Assembly: GCA_900551705.1 (NCBI GenBank)
Contig: URWY01000019.1
Location: forward strand, 1 to 11,771
From: an uncultured Bacillota bacterium
GTDB taxonomy: Bacteria > Bacillota > Clostridia > Christensenellales > UBA1242
Reading direction: 5' to 3'
DNA: 11,771 bases
Below the pieces are notes generated by a model. It ran no database searches. It had not been told where the DNA came from and saw only the letters and a list, made by a program, of their open reading frames with translations. This document shows positions 1-6,533 of the stretch, in pieces (the stretch's first letter is position 1; each line of letters opens with the position of its first letter). The translations under genes were made by a program, and so were the position numbers.

Positions 1-525
<525 letters not shown>

Positions 526-615
526 TTGGTATTATAATCTCTTTCGAGAATAATAATCGTTAAATTTTGATTTGTGACTCATAACTCATTTTGACTTTAA
601 TAACTTTGCGTTAAA

Positions 616-644
616 AAGATAAGTTCTTTTTTTGAAATTGACAA
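616..644 (-). promoter_or_regulatory. Possible second rRNA promoter (P2)
   Basis: On the minus strand TTGTCA (644-639) and TATCTT (621-616) are separated by 17 bp. They would start transcripts about 85 nt upstream of mature 16S. Tandem rRNA promoters are common, but both hexamers are off consensus and the site overlaps a better plus-strand promoter match, so this is tentative. Confidence 0.3.
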
Positions 645-667
645 GGTAAATTTAAAAACCTTATAAT
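638..667 (+). promoter_or_regulatory. Consensus promoter-like site antisense to the rRNA leader
   Basis: TTGACA at 638-643 and TATAAT at 662-667 are both perfect hexamers with an 18-bp spacer on the plus strand. Transcription would leave the rRNA gene and head for the small gene at 973, through the rrn P1 region. No terminator hairpin is visible between it and 960. It could be fortuitous in AT-rich DNA. Confidence 0.4.
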
Positions 668-771
668 GTTTACACATCTACCTTTTCTTTCCATATTCAG
701 TTTTCAATGTTCGACCTTTTTTGCACTTTTGCAATCAAGGTTTTGCCCCCACCTTTCAGCGTAGCGGAGTT

Positions 772-800
772 AATATATCACATAAAAAAAACATTGTCAA
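772..800 (-). promoter_or_regulatory. rRNA operon promoter P1
   Basis: On the minus strand a perfect -35 TTGACA (800-795) is separated by 17 bp from -10 TATATT (777-772). Transcription would start near 765 and run into the 16S gene. It lies immediately downstream of a phased A-tract region, as expected for a strong stable-RNA promoter. Confidence 0.8.
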
Positions 801-811
801 CAGTTTTTAAC

Positions 812-842
812 AAAATTTTTGAAAATTTTTAAAATTTTTTTT
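812..842 (-). promoter_or_regulatory. Phased A-tract UP-like element upstream of rrn P1
   Basis: Three blocks of AAAA followed by a run of T occur at 812-820, 822-830 and 831-842, about 10 bp apart (one helical turn). They sit immediately upstream of the -35 box of rrn P1. This layout predicts intrinsically bent DNA on the face bound by the RNA polymerase alpha subunits. UP-element function is an inference from position and composition. Confidence 0.6.
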
Positions 843-921
843 GAAATCGCTAAAACTGCCTATTTTCTTAGTCTGTAAGCCCACCACCAAGCCCAAATTC
901 AGGCATTTTTAAAAAAAAGTA

Positions 922-949
922 TTGACTTTTTCATATTATTGTATATACT
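922..949 (+). promoter_or_regulatory. Promoter of the small acidic protein gene
   Basis: TTGACT at 922-927 and TATACT at 944-949 are separated by 16 bp. Transcription would start near 956, giving a leader of about 17 nt that just includes the GGAGGG ribosome-binding site at 963-968. Confidence 0.6.
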
Positions 950-962
950 AAAAATATCATTT

Positions 963-968
963 GGAGGG
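963..968 (+). promoter_or_regulatory. Ribosome-binding site that fixes the ATG start at 973
   Basis: GGAGGG lies 4 bp before the ATG at 973. The upstream in-frame TTG at 961 overlaps this site and cannot be the start. Confidence 0.85.
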
Positions 969-972
969 AATT

Positions 973-1164
973 ATGAAAGAAAGAATTTATCAAGATGGCG
1001 AGCTCAATATCGACGACAGAGATTCAGCAGATTATTCAAGATTAGTTGACGAAGCAGAAAGAAGAGCAGCGTATCAATCAGCAAATGTTGAAAGACGCAG
1101 CAGACTTGCTGACGAATATGAACCAGAAGTTGAAGACAACTACGATATTTCACAAGATCTATAA
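973..1164 (+). CDS. Small acidic hypothetical protein (63 aa)
   Basis: I do not recognise this protein. It has 63 residues and is highly charged, with many Asp and Glu, a central Arg-rich stretch (EAERRAA, VERRSR) and an acidic C-terminal quarter (EYEPEVEDNYD). It has no membrane segment, signal peptide or cysteine, so it is probably soluble and cytoplasmic. The middle could form one amphipathic helix. The ATG at 973 is chosen because GGAGGG precedes it at proper spacing. It has its own promoter-like sequence (922-949) and is followed 8 bp after the stop by a strong hairpin terminator, so it looks like a genuine monocistronic gene. It lies divergent from the rRNA operon and convergent with the transporter lipoprotein gene. 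Function is unknown. Confidence 0.75.
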   Translation: MKERIYQDGELNIDDRDSADYSRLVDEAERRAAYQSANVERRSRLADEYEPEVEDNYDISQDL

Positions 1165-1172
1165 TAAATATG

Positions 1173-1207
1173 AAAAATAACCACGGCAATCCGTGGTTAT
1201 TTTTTTG
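1173..1207. terminator. Bidirectional intrinsic terminator
   Basis: A perfect 14-bp inverted repeat (1173-1186 with 1191-1204) has a CAAT loop and GC-rich ACCACGG core. A-tract and T-tract flanks give a U-tail on either strand. It ends the small plus-strand gene and the minus-strand lipoprotein gene, whose stop codon is at 1214. Confidence 0.92.
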
Positions 1208-1213
1208 TTTTAT

Positions 1214-2212
1214 CTAAGCAGACATCACTCTATTTGCATAAGAATTATCAACAACCTTGCTGAAATCAACATTCTTGTCTAATTCGCCAGCATTTGTCAT
1301 AATCGCAAGCAATCTATTGTAAGCACTTTCTTCCATTGCTGGGCTACTCATCCAAGCATCAATTCTCTTATAGGTTTGAACTGATGTTACAATTGAACTT
1401 CTCGTGCTTGTTGAGAAAGATGGTGCTAATGCTTCATAGATTTCATCGTCTGTCGCGTTCATAAGATAATTATAACCTTTCATAACCGCACGAAGGAATG
1501 CTTCAATTTGACCTTCATTTTTATTAATATAATTTCTCATTGCCATAAAGCAAGTGAATGGAACTTCGCCACATTCTTCACCAACTGATGCAACAACATA
1601 TCCCTTTCCAGCCGCAACATACTCGCTGGCAGTTGGTTCAAACATCGTGCAATAATCACCTGTTCCCGCTTCAAATGCTCCAACAACAAGGTTAAACGCC
1701 ACATCAAGATTGATATTTACTTTGTCAGGGCCTGTTCCGATTGGAAGATTATTTACTTTTTCAATCGCGTATTGCAAAGCCATTGCTGGCGAGCCGCCAC
1801 GCCTTCCACCAATAATTTCTTTACCAACCAAATTCGACCACTTAAAGTCTGGCTCTGGATTTCTTCCAATAAGCAAAGAACCGTCACGCTTTGTCAACTG
1901 ACCAAAGATAACTGGCGTGTTGCTTGCACCTTCGTTTACAACATATACCGCTGTTTCTGGTCCAAGTAAAGCAACATCAGCACTATTGCTTATCAGTGCC
2001 GTCATTGATTGATCAGAACCGCCGCCATTGACTAAGTCAATTTCAATGCCTTCTTCTTCAAAATATCCAAGATTTATTGCCGCATAGAATGGTGCGTAAA
2101 AAATACTATGAGTAACTTCGTTAACTCTTAATTTGCTGTTGCCACCACAGCCTGCAAAACCAACAGATACAAGTCCAACCAAGACAGCCACAAAAACTGC
2201 TAATTTTTTCAT
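1214..2212 (-). CDS. ABC transporter substrate-binding lipoprotein, NMT1/SsuA/TauA-like
   Basis: This 332-residue extracytoplasmic binding protein should deliver a small ligand to an ABC importer. It has a lysine-led hydrophobic signal peptide ending in the lipobox GFAGC, so Cys22 would be lipidated after signal peptidase II cleavage. The body has the periplasmic-binding fold signatures of the nitrate/sulfonate/taurine/thiamine-precursor (NitT/TauT, NMT1) family. These include an N-terminal HSIFYAPFYAAINLGYFEEE segment (about 35-54), GGSDQSMTALISNSADVALLGPE (about 64-86) and GGRRGGSPAMALQYA further on. Length fits the family. The ATG at 2212 has a strong AAGGAGGG site. No permease or ATPase gene is adjacent, so partners must be elsewhere or shared. 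The ligand cannot be assigned; HMP/thiamine precursor, riboflavin-like compounds, sulfonates or nitrate are all possible. No riboswitch fits in the short 34-bp upstream gap. Confidence 0.88.
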   Translation of the reverse strand: MKKLAVFVAVLVGLVSVGFAGCGGNSKLRVNEVTHSIFYAPFYAAINLGYFEEEGIEIDLVNGGGSDQSMTALISNSADVALLGPETAVYVVNEGASNTPVIFGQLTKRDGSLLIGRNPEPDFKWSNLVGKEIIGGRRGGSPAMALQYAIEKVNNLPIGTGPDKVNINLDVAFNLVVGAFEAGTGDYCTMFEPTASEYVAAGKGYVVASVGEECGEVPFTCFMAMRNYINKNEGQIEAFLRAVMKGYNYLMNATDDEIYEALAPSFSTSTRSSIVTSVQTYKRIDAWMSSPAMEESAYNRLLAIMTNAGELDKNVDFSKVVDNSYANRVMSA

Positions 2213-2246
2213 TTTCCCTCCTTAAAAAAATAGTCTAAATTATTCT

Positions 2247-3152
2247 ATGTTAATAATAGGAATTTTGACATTAATTGCCATAATTAGCACGCATAACGCA
2301 TATTTTAATATGATGAAATCTATTCGAATACATCCCGCAACCTACATTTTTTTACTGTTGCTTTTAATAACAGGTTTTGCAGCCGTTGTTATACCTTATC
2401 TTTTTGCTGTAATCTTACACGAACTTGGCCACGCTTTTGTCGCCAAAAAACTCGGATATAAATTAAACAAAATTTGGATATTACCTTATGGCGCCTGTTT
2501 GTCGCTTGACGACTTCGCTTTTAACCCGCATGACGAAATCAAAATTGCTCTTGCCGGGCCAATCGTAAATATCTGCCTAATAATATTAACAATGTCACTT
2601 TGGTGGATTTTCCCAATAAGTTATATCTACACCTACACTTTTGTTGTATCTAATTTCTCACTTGCAATTTTCAATCTTTTACCAGCATTTCCGCTTGATG
2701 GCGCAAGAGCTCTTATAGGCATTATGTCAATCAAAAACAAGCGTAAAACCGCTTTTAAAGTTGTAACATGGATTAATATCATAATTTCAGCTGCACTTTT
2801 TATTTTGTTCTTGGTAAGTTTGTTTTTCCAAATCAATATTTCCTATCTCATGCTCGCCGCATTTTTGTTAGTCGGAATTTTCGATAATAAATTCCAAGGC
2901 AAATACAGCCCGCTGTTGTATGAGTTCTCCGCAAAACAAGAAAAGGAAATTTACTGCGTTAAACACATCTGCGTATCACCACAAATTCAACTATATAAAA
3001 TAATGTCTGAGATAAATAGACATAAATATAATATTATATATATAAAAATGCCGAACGGCTCGCTTAAAGCAATTAACGAAATTCAACTACAAACCTTATT
3101 TTTAAACAACTCCCCAACCGATACCCTTTCCGCCGCCCTGCACCTAAAATAG
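2247..3152 (+). CDS. spoIVFB: SpoIVFB-like intramembrane site-2 metalloprotease (M50)
   Basis: This 301-residue multi-pass membrane protein carries the zinc motif HELGH (58-62) in a transmembrane segment. The second metal-binding motif is NLLPAFPLDG (143-152), in which Asp151 is the third ligand. The order of features matches Bacillus SpoIVFB throughout: a -IHP- segment before the first helix, LPYG after the zinc helix, AGP at 103-105, and a soluble CBS-like C-terminal tail of about 80 residues. SpoIVFB cleaves pro-sigma-K in the mother-cell membrane around the forespore. No spoIVFA-like partner gene is next to it. No Shine-Dalgarno sequence precedes the ATG at 2247 or the in-frame ATGs at 2310 and 2313. 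The latter start just before the -IHP- segment and would give a protein closer in length to SpoIVFB, so the start is uncertain. A different S2P role is possible. Confidence 0.85.
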   Translation: MLIIGILTLIAIISTHNAYFNMMKSIRIHPATYIFLLLLLITGFAAVVIPYLFAVILHELGHAFVAKKLGYKLNKIWILPYGACLSLDDFAFNPHDEIKIALAGPIVNICLIILTMSLWWIFPISYIYTYTFVVSNFSLAIFNLLPAFPLDGARALIGIMSIKNKRKTAFKVVTWINIIISAALFILFLVSLFFQINISYLMLAAFLLVGIFDNKFQGKYSPLLYEFSAKQEKEIYCVKHICVSPQIQLYKIMSEINRHKYNIIYIKMPNGSLKAINEIQLQTLFLNNSPTDTLSAALHLK

Positions 3153-3156
3153 CAAT

Positions 3157-3193
3157 AAAAAAATCCACTTCGGTTAAGTTAAGTGGATTTTTT
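3157..3193. terminator. Bidirectional intrinsic terminator between spoIVFB and fusA
   Basis: Arms AAAAAATCCACTT and AAGTGGATTTTTT (about 3158-3170 and 3181-3193) enclose a 10-nt loop. The A and T tracts give U-tails on both strands, so the hairpin can end the plus-strand protease transcript and the minus-strand str operon transcript. Confidence 0.9.
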
Positions 3194-3232
3194 ATTATAT
3201 ATTTTAACAAAATTGTGTTCGGAGCAATTCTG

Positions 3233-5305
3233 TTATGCTTTTTTTCTTTCGCCAATAACTTTTTCAGCGATATTTCTTGGAACTTCGGCATATTTTTCAA
3301 ATTCCATTGTGAATGTGCCACGGCCTTGTGTTTGTGAACGCAAGTCTGTTGCGTAACCAAACATTTCAGCAAGAGGTACTTCTGCGTTAATTCTTTGAAC
3401 GCCTGGAATTGAATCGTTTCCAAGAAGGATACCACGACGAGAAGTTAAGTTCCCCATAACTGTTCCAAGATAGTCTTCTGGGACTTCTACTTGGACTTTC
3501 ATGATAGGTTCAAGAAGAACTGGGTCTGCTTTTGTTGCACCATCTTTAAATGCCATTGAACCGGCAATCTTAAAGGCCATTTCTGATGAGTCAACTTCGT
3601 GGAATGAACCGTCGTAAACTGTTACACGGAAGTCTACTGTTTCATAACCAGCGAGAACACCTGACATTCTTGCTTCTTTAATACCATTGTTAATAGGTTG
3701 GATATATTCCTTAGGAATTGAACCGCCAACTGTTTTATCAACGAATTCGTATCCCGCACCCCTTTCAAGAGGTTCCATTTCGATCAAGCAGTGACCATAT
3801 TGACCTTTACCACCTGATTGACGGATATATTTACCTTCTGCTTTAACAGCTTTTCTAATTGTTTCTCTGTAAGCAACTTGTGGAGCACCGATATTTGCTT
3901 CAACTTTAAATTCACGAAGAAGTCTATCAACGATAATTTCAAGGTGAAGTTCGCCCATCCCTGAAATAAGTGTTTGACCTGTTTCATTGTTTGTTGAAAC
4001 TCTGAATGAAGGGTCTTCACGAGAAAGTTTTGCAAGTGCAAGAGCCATTTTTTCTTGCATATCTTTTGTTTTAGGTTCGATAGCAAGTTGGATAACAGGG
4101 TCTGGGAAGACCATGCTTTCAAGTTGGATTGGGTGTTTTTCGTCGCAGAGAGTATGTCCTGTGATTGTATCTTTAAGACCTACGATAGCGGCGATATCGC
4201 CTGCGCCAACTTCTTGGATTTCTTGACGGTTGTTAGCGTGCATACGGATCAAACGGCCAACTCTTTCTGTTTTACCAGTGATTGAGTTGTATACATAAGA
4301 ACCTGCTTTCAAAACACCTGAATAAACACGGAAGAATGTTAAGCCGCCAACAAATGGGTCTGTTGCAATTTTAAATGCAAGACCTGAAAAAGGTGCTGAT
4401 TCGCTTGCTTCTCTTGTTTCTTCTTGTTCTGTAACAGGATTGATACCTTTAATGGCATCAATATCCAATGGTGATGGTAAATAATCAACCATTGCGTCAA
4501 GAAGGTTTTGAACACCTTTGTTTTTGTATGATGAACCGCAAAGCATAGGTGTAACTTTCTTAGCGATAGTTGCAGCTCTAATTGCTTTTTTAAGTTCGTC
4601 TATTGTGATTTCTTGTCCTTCGAAATATCTTTCCAAAAGGGCATCATCAGTTTCAACGATTTGTTCGATTAAAGCGTCATGTCTCTTTTGAGCTTCTGCT
4701 TTTAAATCGTCTGGAATTTCCACTTCATCAATGATTTTACCCAAGTCGTCTTCTGGCAAATATGCTTTCATTTTCAAAAGGTCAATAACGCCTTTGAAAT
4801 CTTCAGCCATACCGATAGGCATTTGAAGTGGAAGTGGTGTTGTGTGAAGTCTTGTTTTAACTGACTCAACACATTTGTCAAAATATGCATCGTCCCTGTC
4901 CATTTTATTAACATAAATAATAACAGGAACTTTACATTCTGTTGCTTGACGCCAAACTGTTTCTGTTTGAGGTTGAACTTTATCTCTTGCACTCAAAACA
5001 AGAACAGCACCATCAAGAACTTTCAAGGAACGCAAAACTTCGATTGTGAAGTCAACGTGTCCTGGTGTGTCAATAATATTGATTTTATGACCTTTCCATT
5101 GGCAAGTTGTACAAGCGGAAGTGATTGTGATGCCTCTTTCTTGTTCCTGAGCCATCCAGTCCATAGTTGCTTGACCATCATGAACTTCGCCGATTTTGTG
5201 GCTTTTACCAGTATAGAAAAGAATTCTTTCTGTTGTGGTTGTTTTACCAGCATCGATGTGAGCCATGATACCAACGTTTCTTGTCAAATGTAAATCTGCT
5301 GACAT
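3233..5305 (-). CDS. fusA: Translation elongation factor G
   Basis: EF-G is the GTPase that drives translocation of tRNA and mRNA on the ribosome and helps recycle it. At 690 residues it has the usual length. GTPase motifs are in order: AHIDAGKT (15-22), RGITI (57-61), DTPGH (79-83), NKMD (133-136) and GSSYKNKG (257-264). Domain II follows from about 300, and domains III to V contain typical MGELHLEI, GGKGQYGH and TSRRG segments. The ATG at 5305 has an AAAGGAG site. It is third in rpsL-rpsG-fusA, 90 bp after rpsG, and is followed by a terminator rather than tuf. One oddity is ARDKVQPQTETVWRQ at 106-120: Lys109 stands where most EF-Gs have Gly before VxPQ, and Leu91 replaces the usual Glu in VEVERSL. 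All catalytic residues are intact, so it should be functional. Confidence 0.98.
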   Translation of the reverse strand: MSADLHLTRNVGIMAHIDAGKTTTTERILFYTGKSHKIGEVHDGQATMDWMAQEQERGITITSACTTCQWKGHKINIIDTPGHVDFTIEVLRSLKVLDGAVLVLSARDKVQPQTETVWRQATECKVPVIIYVNKMDRDDAYFDKCVESVKTRLHTTPLPLQMPIGMAEDFKGVIDLLKMKAYLPEDDLGKIIDEVEIPDDLKAEAQKRHDALIEQIVETDDALLERYFEGQEITIDELKKAIRAATIAKKVTPMLCGSSYKNKGVQNLLDAMVDYLPSPLDIDAIKGINPVTEQEETREASESAPFSGLAFKIATDPFVGGLTFFRVYSGVLKAGSYVYNSITGKTERVGRLIRMHANNRQEIQEVGAGDIAAIVGLKDTITGHTLCDEKHPIQLESMVFPDPVIQLAIEPKTKDMQEKMALALAKLSREDPSFRVSTNNETGQTLISGMGELHLEIIVDRLLREFKVEANIGAPQVAYRETIRKAVKAEGKYIRQSGGKGQYGHCLIEMEPLERGAGYEFVDKTVGGSIPKEYIQPINNGIKEARMSGVLAGYETVDFRVTVYDGSFHEVDSSEMAFKIAGSMAFKDGATKADPVLLEPIMKVQVEVPEDYLGTVMGNLTSRRGILLGNDSIPGVQRINAEVPLAEMFGYATDLRSQTQGRGTFTMEFEKYAEVPRNIAEKVIGERKKA

Positions 5306-5328
5306 TGTTTTCTCCTTTAATTTAGTCT

Positions 5329-5370
5329 GGGATTAAATCCCGAATTGGATTTAGAAATTATTATTTCTAA
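5329..5370 (-). other. Paired small hairpins in the rpsG-fusA intergenic region
   Basis: The 90-bp gap between rpsG and fusA holds two perfect inverted repeats: GGGAT/ATCCC (5329-5333, 5337-5341, 3-nt loop) and TTAGAAAT/ATTTCTAA (5351-5358, 5363-5370, 4-nt loop). Neither has a U-tail on the transcribed strand, so they are not terminators. They could stabilise or process the mRNA or adjust EF-G output relative to S7. That function is speculation. Confidence 0.45.
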
Positions 5371-5395
5371 TTTTGGTAATTTTATTAAAAATATC

Positions 5396-5869
5396 TTACC
5401 AACGGTAGTGAGCAAATGCTTTATTTGCTTCTGCCATTCTGTGCATTTCTTCTTTACGCTTTACAGATGCACCTGTATTGTTGTAAGCATCGATGATTTC
5501 GCCTGCAAGTTTTTCTTCCATAGTTCTTTCACCGTTTCTCTTTCTAGCAAAGAATACCATCCATCTGATTGCAAGTGTTTGACGACGATCAGGTCTAATT
5601 TCCATAGGAACTTGGTATGTTGCACCACCAACTCTTCTACCTTTTGTTTCTAAGAGTGGTTTTACATTTTCAAGTGCTTGTGTGAAAGCATCAATAGGTT
5701 CTACGCCTAATTTTTCTTGAACAATGTTGAATGCTCCATAAACAATGCTTTGTGCTAAACCTTTTTTACCATCTAACATAACTTGGTTTACAAGTTTTGT
5801 AACAACTTTATTATTGTAAAGTGGATCTGGAAGAACATCTCTTTTAACAGCACTATTTCTTCTTGGCAT
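5396..5869 (-). CDS. rpsG: 30S ribosomal protein S7
   Basis: S7 is the primary assembly protein that nucleates folding of the 3' major domain (head) of 16S rRNA, near the E and P sites. The 157-residue length matches the family. Clear signatures are the N-terminal MPRR, the LYNNKVVTKLVNQVMLDGKKGLAQ helix region, KGRRVGGATYQVPMEIRPDRR (about 76-96) and the C-terminal KEEMHRMAEANKAFAHYRW. The ATG at 5869 is preceded by AAGGAGG. It lies 38 bp after rpsL in the same operon. In E. coli S7 is the translational repressor of this operon, acting at the rpsL-rpsG junction. I see no obvious copy of that site here, and the gap is short. Confidence 0.98.
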   Translation of the reverse strand: MPRRNSAVKRDVLPDPLYNNKVVTKLVNQVMLDGKKGLAQSIVYGAFNIVQEKLGVEPIDAFTQALENVKPLLETKGRRVGGATYQVPMEIRPDRRQTLAIRWMVFFARKRNGERTMEEKLAGEIIDAYNNTGASVKRKEEMHRMAEANKAFAHYRW

Positions 5870-5907
5870 AAGTTTTATCCTCCTTATTAGATTTTTAAAT
5901 TAGTTTT

Positions 5908-6282
5908 TTATTTCTTTGGGCGTTTAGCGCCATATTTAGACCTTGATTGATTGCGTTTTGCAACACCAGCAGTATCAAGAGTACCACGAATAATGTGATA
6001 TCTAACACCTGGAAGGTCTTTTACCCTGCCACCACGAACGAGAACAACAGAGTGCTCTTGAAGGTTGTGACCAATGCCTGGAATGTAAACAGTTGCTTCT
6101 GATCCATTAGACAATCTAACACGGGCAATTTTACGAAGAGCAGAGTTAGGCTTTTTAGGTGAAGTTGTTTTCACTGATAAGCATACGCCTCTTTTTTGTG
6201 GACATTCGTTAAGAAGTGGTGATTTACTTTTCTTTTCGAATGTTTTTCTTCCTTGTTTGACCAATTGGTTAATTGTAGGCAT
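5908..6282 (-). CDS. rpsL: 30S ribosomal protein S12
   Basis: S12 sits at the decoding centre and controls tRNA selection accuracy. It has 124 residues, the normal length. Family signatures are CPQKRGVC (27-34), TTSPKKPNSALRK (39-51), IPGIGHNLQEHSV (67-79) and RGGRVKDLPGVRYH (83-96). The lysines whose changes give streptomycin resistance (Lys43 and Lys88 counting Met) are both present, so the protein is of the sensitive type. Asp89, the residue methylthiolated in some bacteria, is also present. The ATG at 6282 has AAGGAGGA seven bases upstream. It is first in the str operon and is preceded by a leader of about 200 nt with a terminator hairpin, suggesting control by attenuation. Confidence 0.98.
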   Translation of the reverse strand: MPTINQLVKQGRKTFEKKSKSPLLNECPQKRGVCLSVKTTSPKKPNSALRKIARVRLSNGSEATVYIPGIGHNLQEHSVVLVRGGRVKDLPGVRYHIIRGTLDTAGVAKRNQSRSKYGAKRPKK

Positions 6283-6485
6283 TTTATTCCTCCTTATTTA
6301 GATTGCAATTTGGGCAATAAAAAACTTGCACCAATTTAAGTGCAAGCAAAATTTAAGCATGACGAAGTTTTTTAACGGTGTTTCAGAAACATATTCAGTC
6401 TATCGACTTGCCCTTTCAACTCCAAAAGCCTTCACGCTTTCCCGCAGGCATAACCCGCAGTTCAACTTGCATTTATCAAATTGCT
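6283..6485 (-). promoter_or_regulatory. Structured leader of the rpsL-rpsG-fusA operon (candidate cis-regulator)
   Basis: This is 203 nt of untranslated leader from the predicted start to the rpsL ATG. Visible elements in transcript order are as follows. GCAAUUUG (6484-6477) is fully complementary to CAAAUUGC near the 3' end (6312-6305). UGCAAG (6471-6466) is complementary to the 5' arm of the leader terminator. Local hairpins follow: GCGGG/CCUGC with one wobble pair, AAAGC/GCUUU, AGUC-GAUA-GACU, and UGUUU-CUG-AAACA. GGGCAA (6413-6408) is complementary to UUGCCC just after the terminator (6317-6312). This suggests mutually exclusive folds. The effector is unknown; an autoregulatory ribosomal protein is one option. 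I do not recognise it as a named r-protein leader or riboswitch, and it has no T-box motif. Confidence 0.6.
6319..6346 (-). terminator. Intrinsic terminator (attenuator) inside the rpsL leader
   Basis: On the minus strand CUUGCAC (6346-6340) pairs perfectly with GUGCAAG (6331-6325) around an 8-nt loop, followed directly by six U residues. It lies about 140 nt after the operon promoter and 40 nt before the rpsL start, with no gene upstream of it in this transcript. It can therefore only act as a conditional terminator of the str operon. Confidence 0.8.
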
Positions 6486-6491
6486 GGTGCG

Positions 6492-6520
6492 ATTGTAACA
6501 TAAAAAAAACCGTTTGTCAA
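6492..6520 (-). promoter_or_regulatory. Promoter of the str operon
   Basis: A perfect TTGACA (6520-6515) and TACAAT (6497-6492) are separated by 17 bp on the minus strand, with predicted start near 6485. The -35 box is embedded in the terminator hairpin of the upstream gene. Confidence 0.85.
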
Positions 6521-6527
6521 CGGTTTT
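6502..6527 (-). terminator. Intrinsic terminator of the 330-aa protein gene, overlapping the str promoter
   Basis: On the minus strand AAAACCGTT (6527-6519) and AACGGTTTT (6514-6506) pair perfectly around GACA, followed by more T residues. It starts seven bases after the stop codon at 6534. The loop and adjoining arm are the TTGACA -35 element of the next promoter. Confidence 0.88.
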
Positions 6528-6533
6528 AATTAA

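Larger units (their letters stand above)
526..765 (-). other. 16S rRNA precursor leader with boxA-like element
   Basis: This is the expected transcribed leader between rrn promoter P1 and the mature 16S 5' end, about 240 nt and without a gene. Two small hairpins lie near its 5' end: AAGGT/ACCTT arms at 737-741 and 751-755, and TTGCA/TGCAA arms at 721-725 and 730-734. Next comes ACATTGAAAACTGAATA (about 710-694, minus strand), which resembles the TTCTTTGAAAACT antitermination boxA region of Bacillus rRNA leaders. That resemblance is from memory of the family. The RNase III stem that should close around 16S cannot be tested because its 3' partner is outside the window. Confidence 0.65.

Noticed and set aside
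845..920. Small RNA or tRNA between rrn P1 and the gene at 973
   Set aside because: No cloverleaf, no stable hairpin with U-tail and no T-loop sequence is visible there.
2241..2293. TTGACA at 2265-2270 as promoter for spoIVFB
   Set aside because: It lies inside the open frame as annotated, and no -10 hexamer occurs 16-18 bp downstream.
6416..6472. Leader peptide of 18 codons (ATG at 6472) in the rpsL leader
   Set aside because: It has no ribosome-binding site and no run of a regulatory amino acid, so coding is not supported; it may matter only if conserved.
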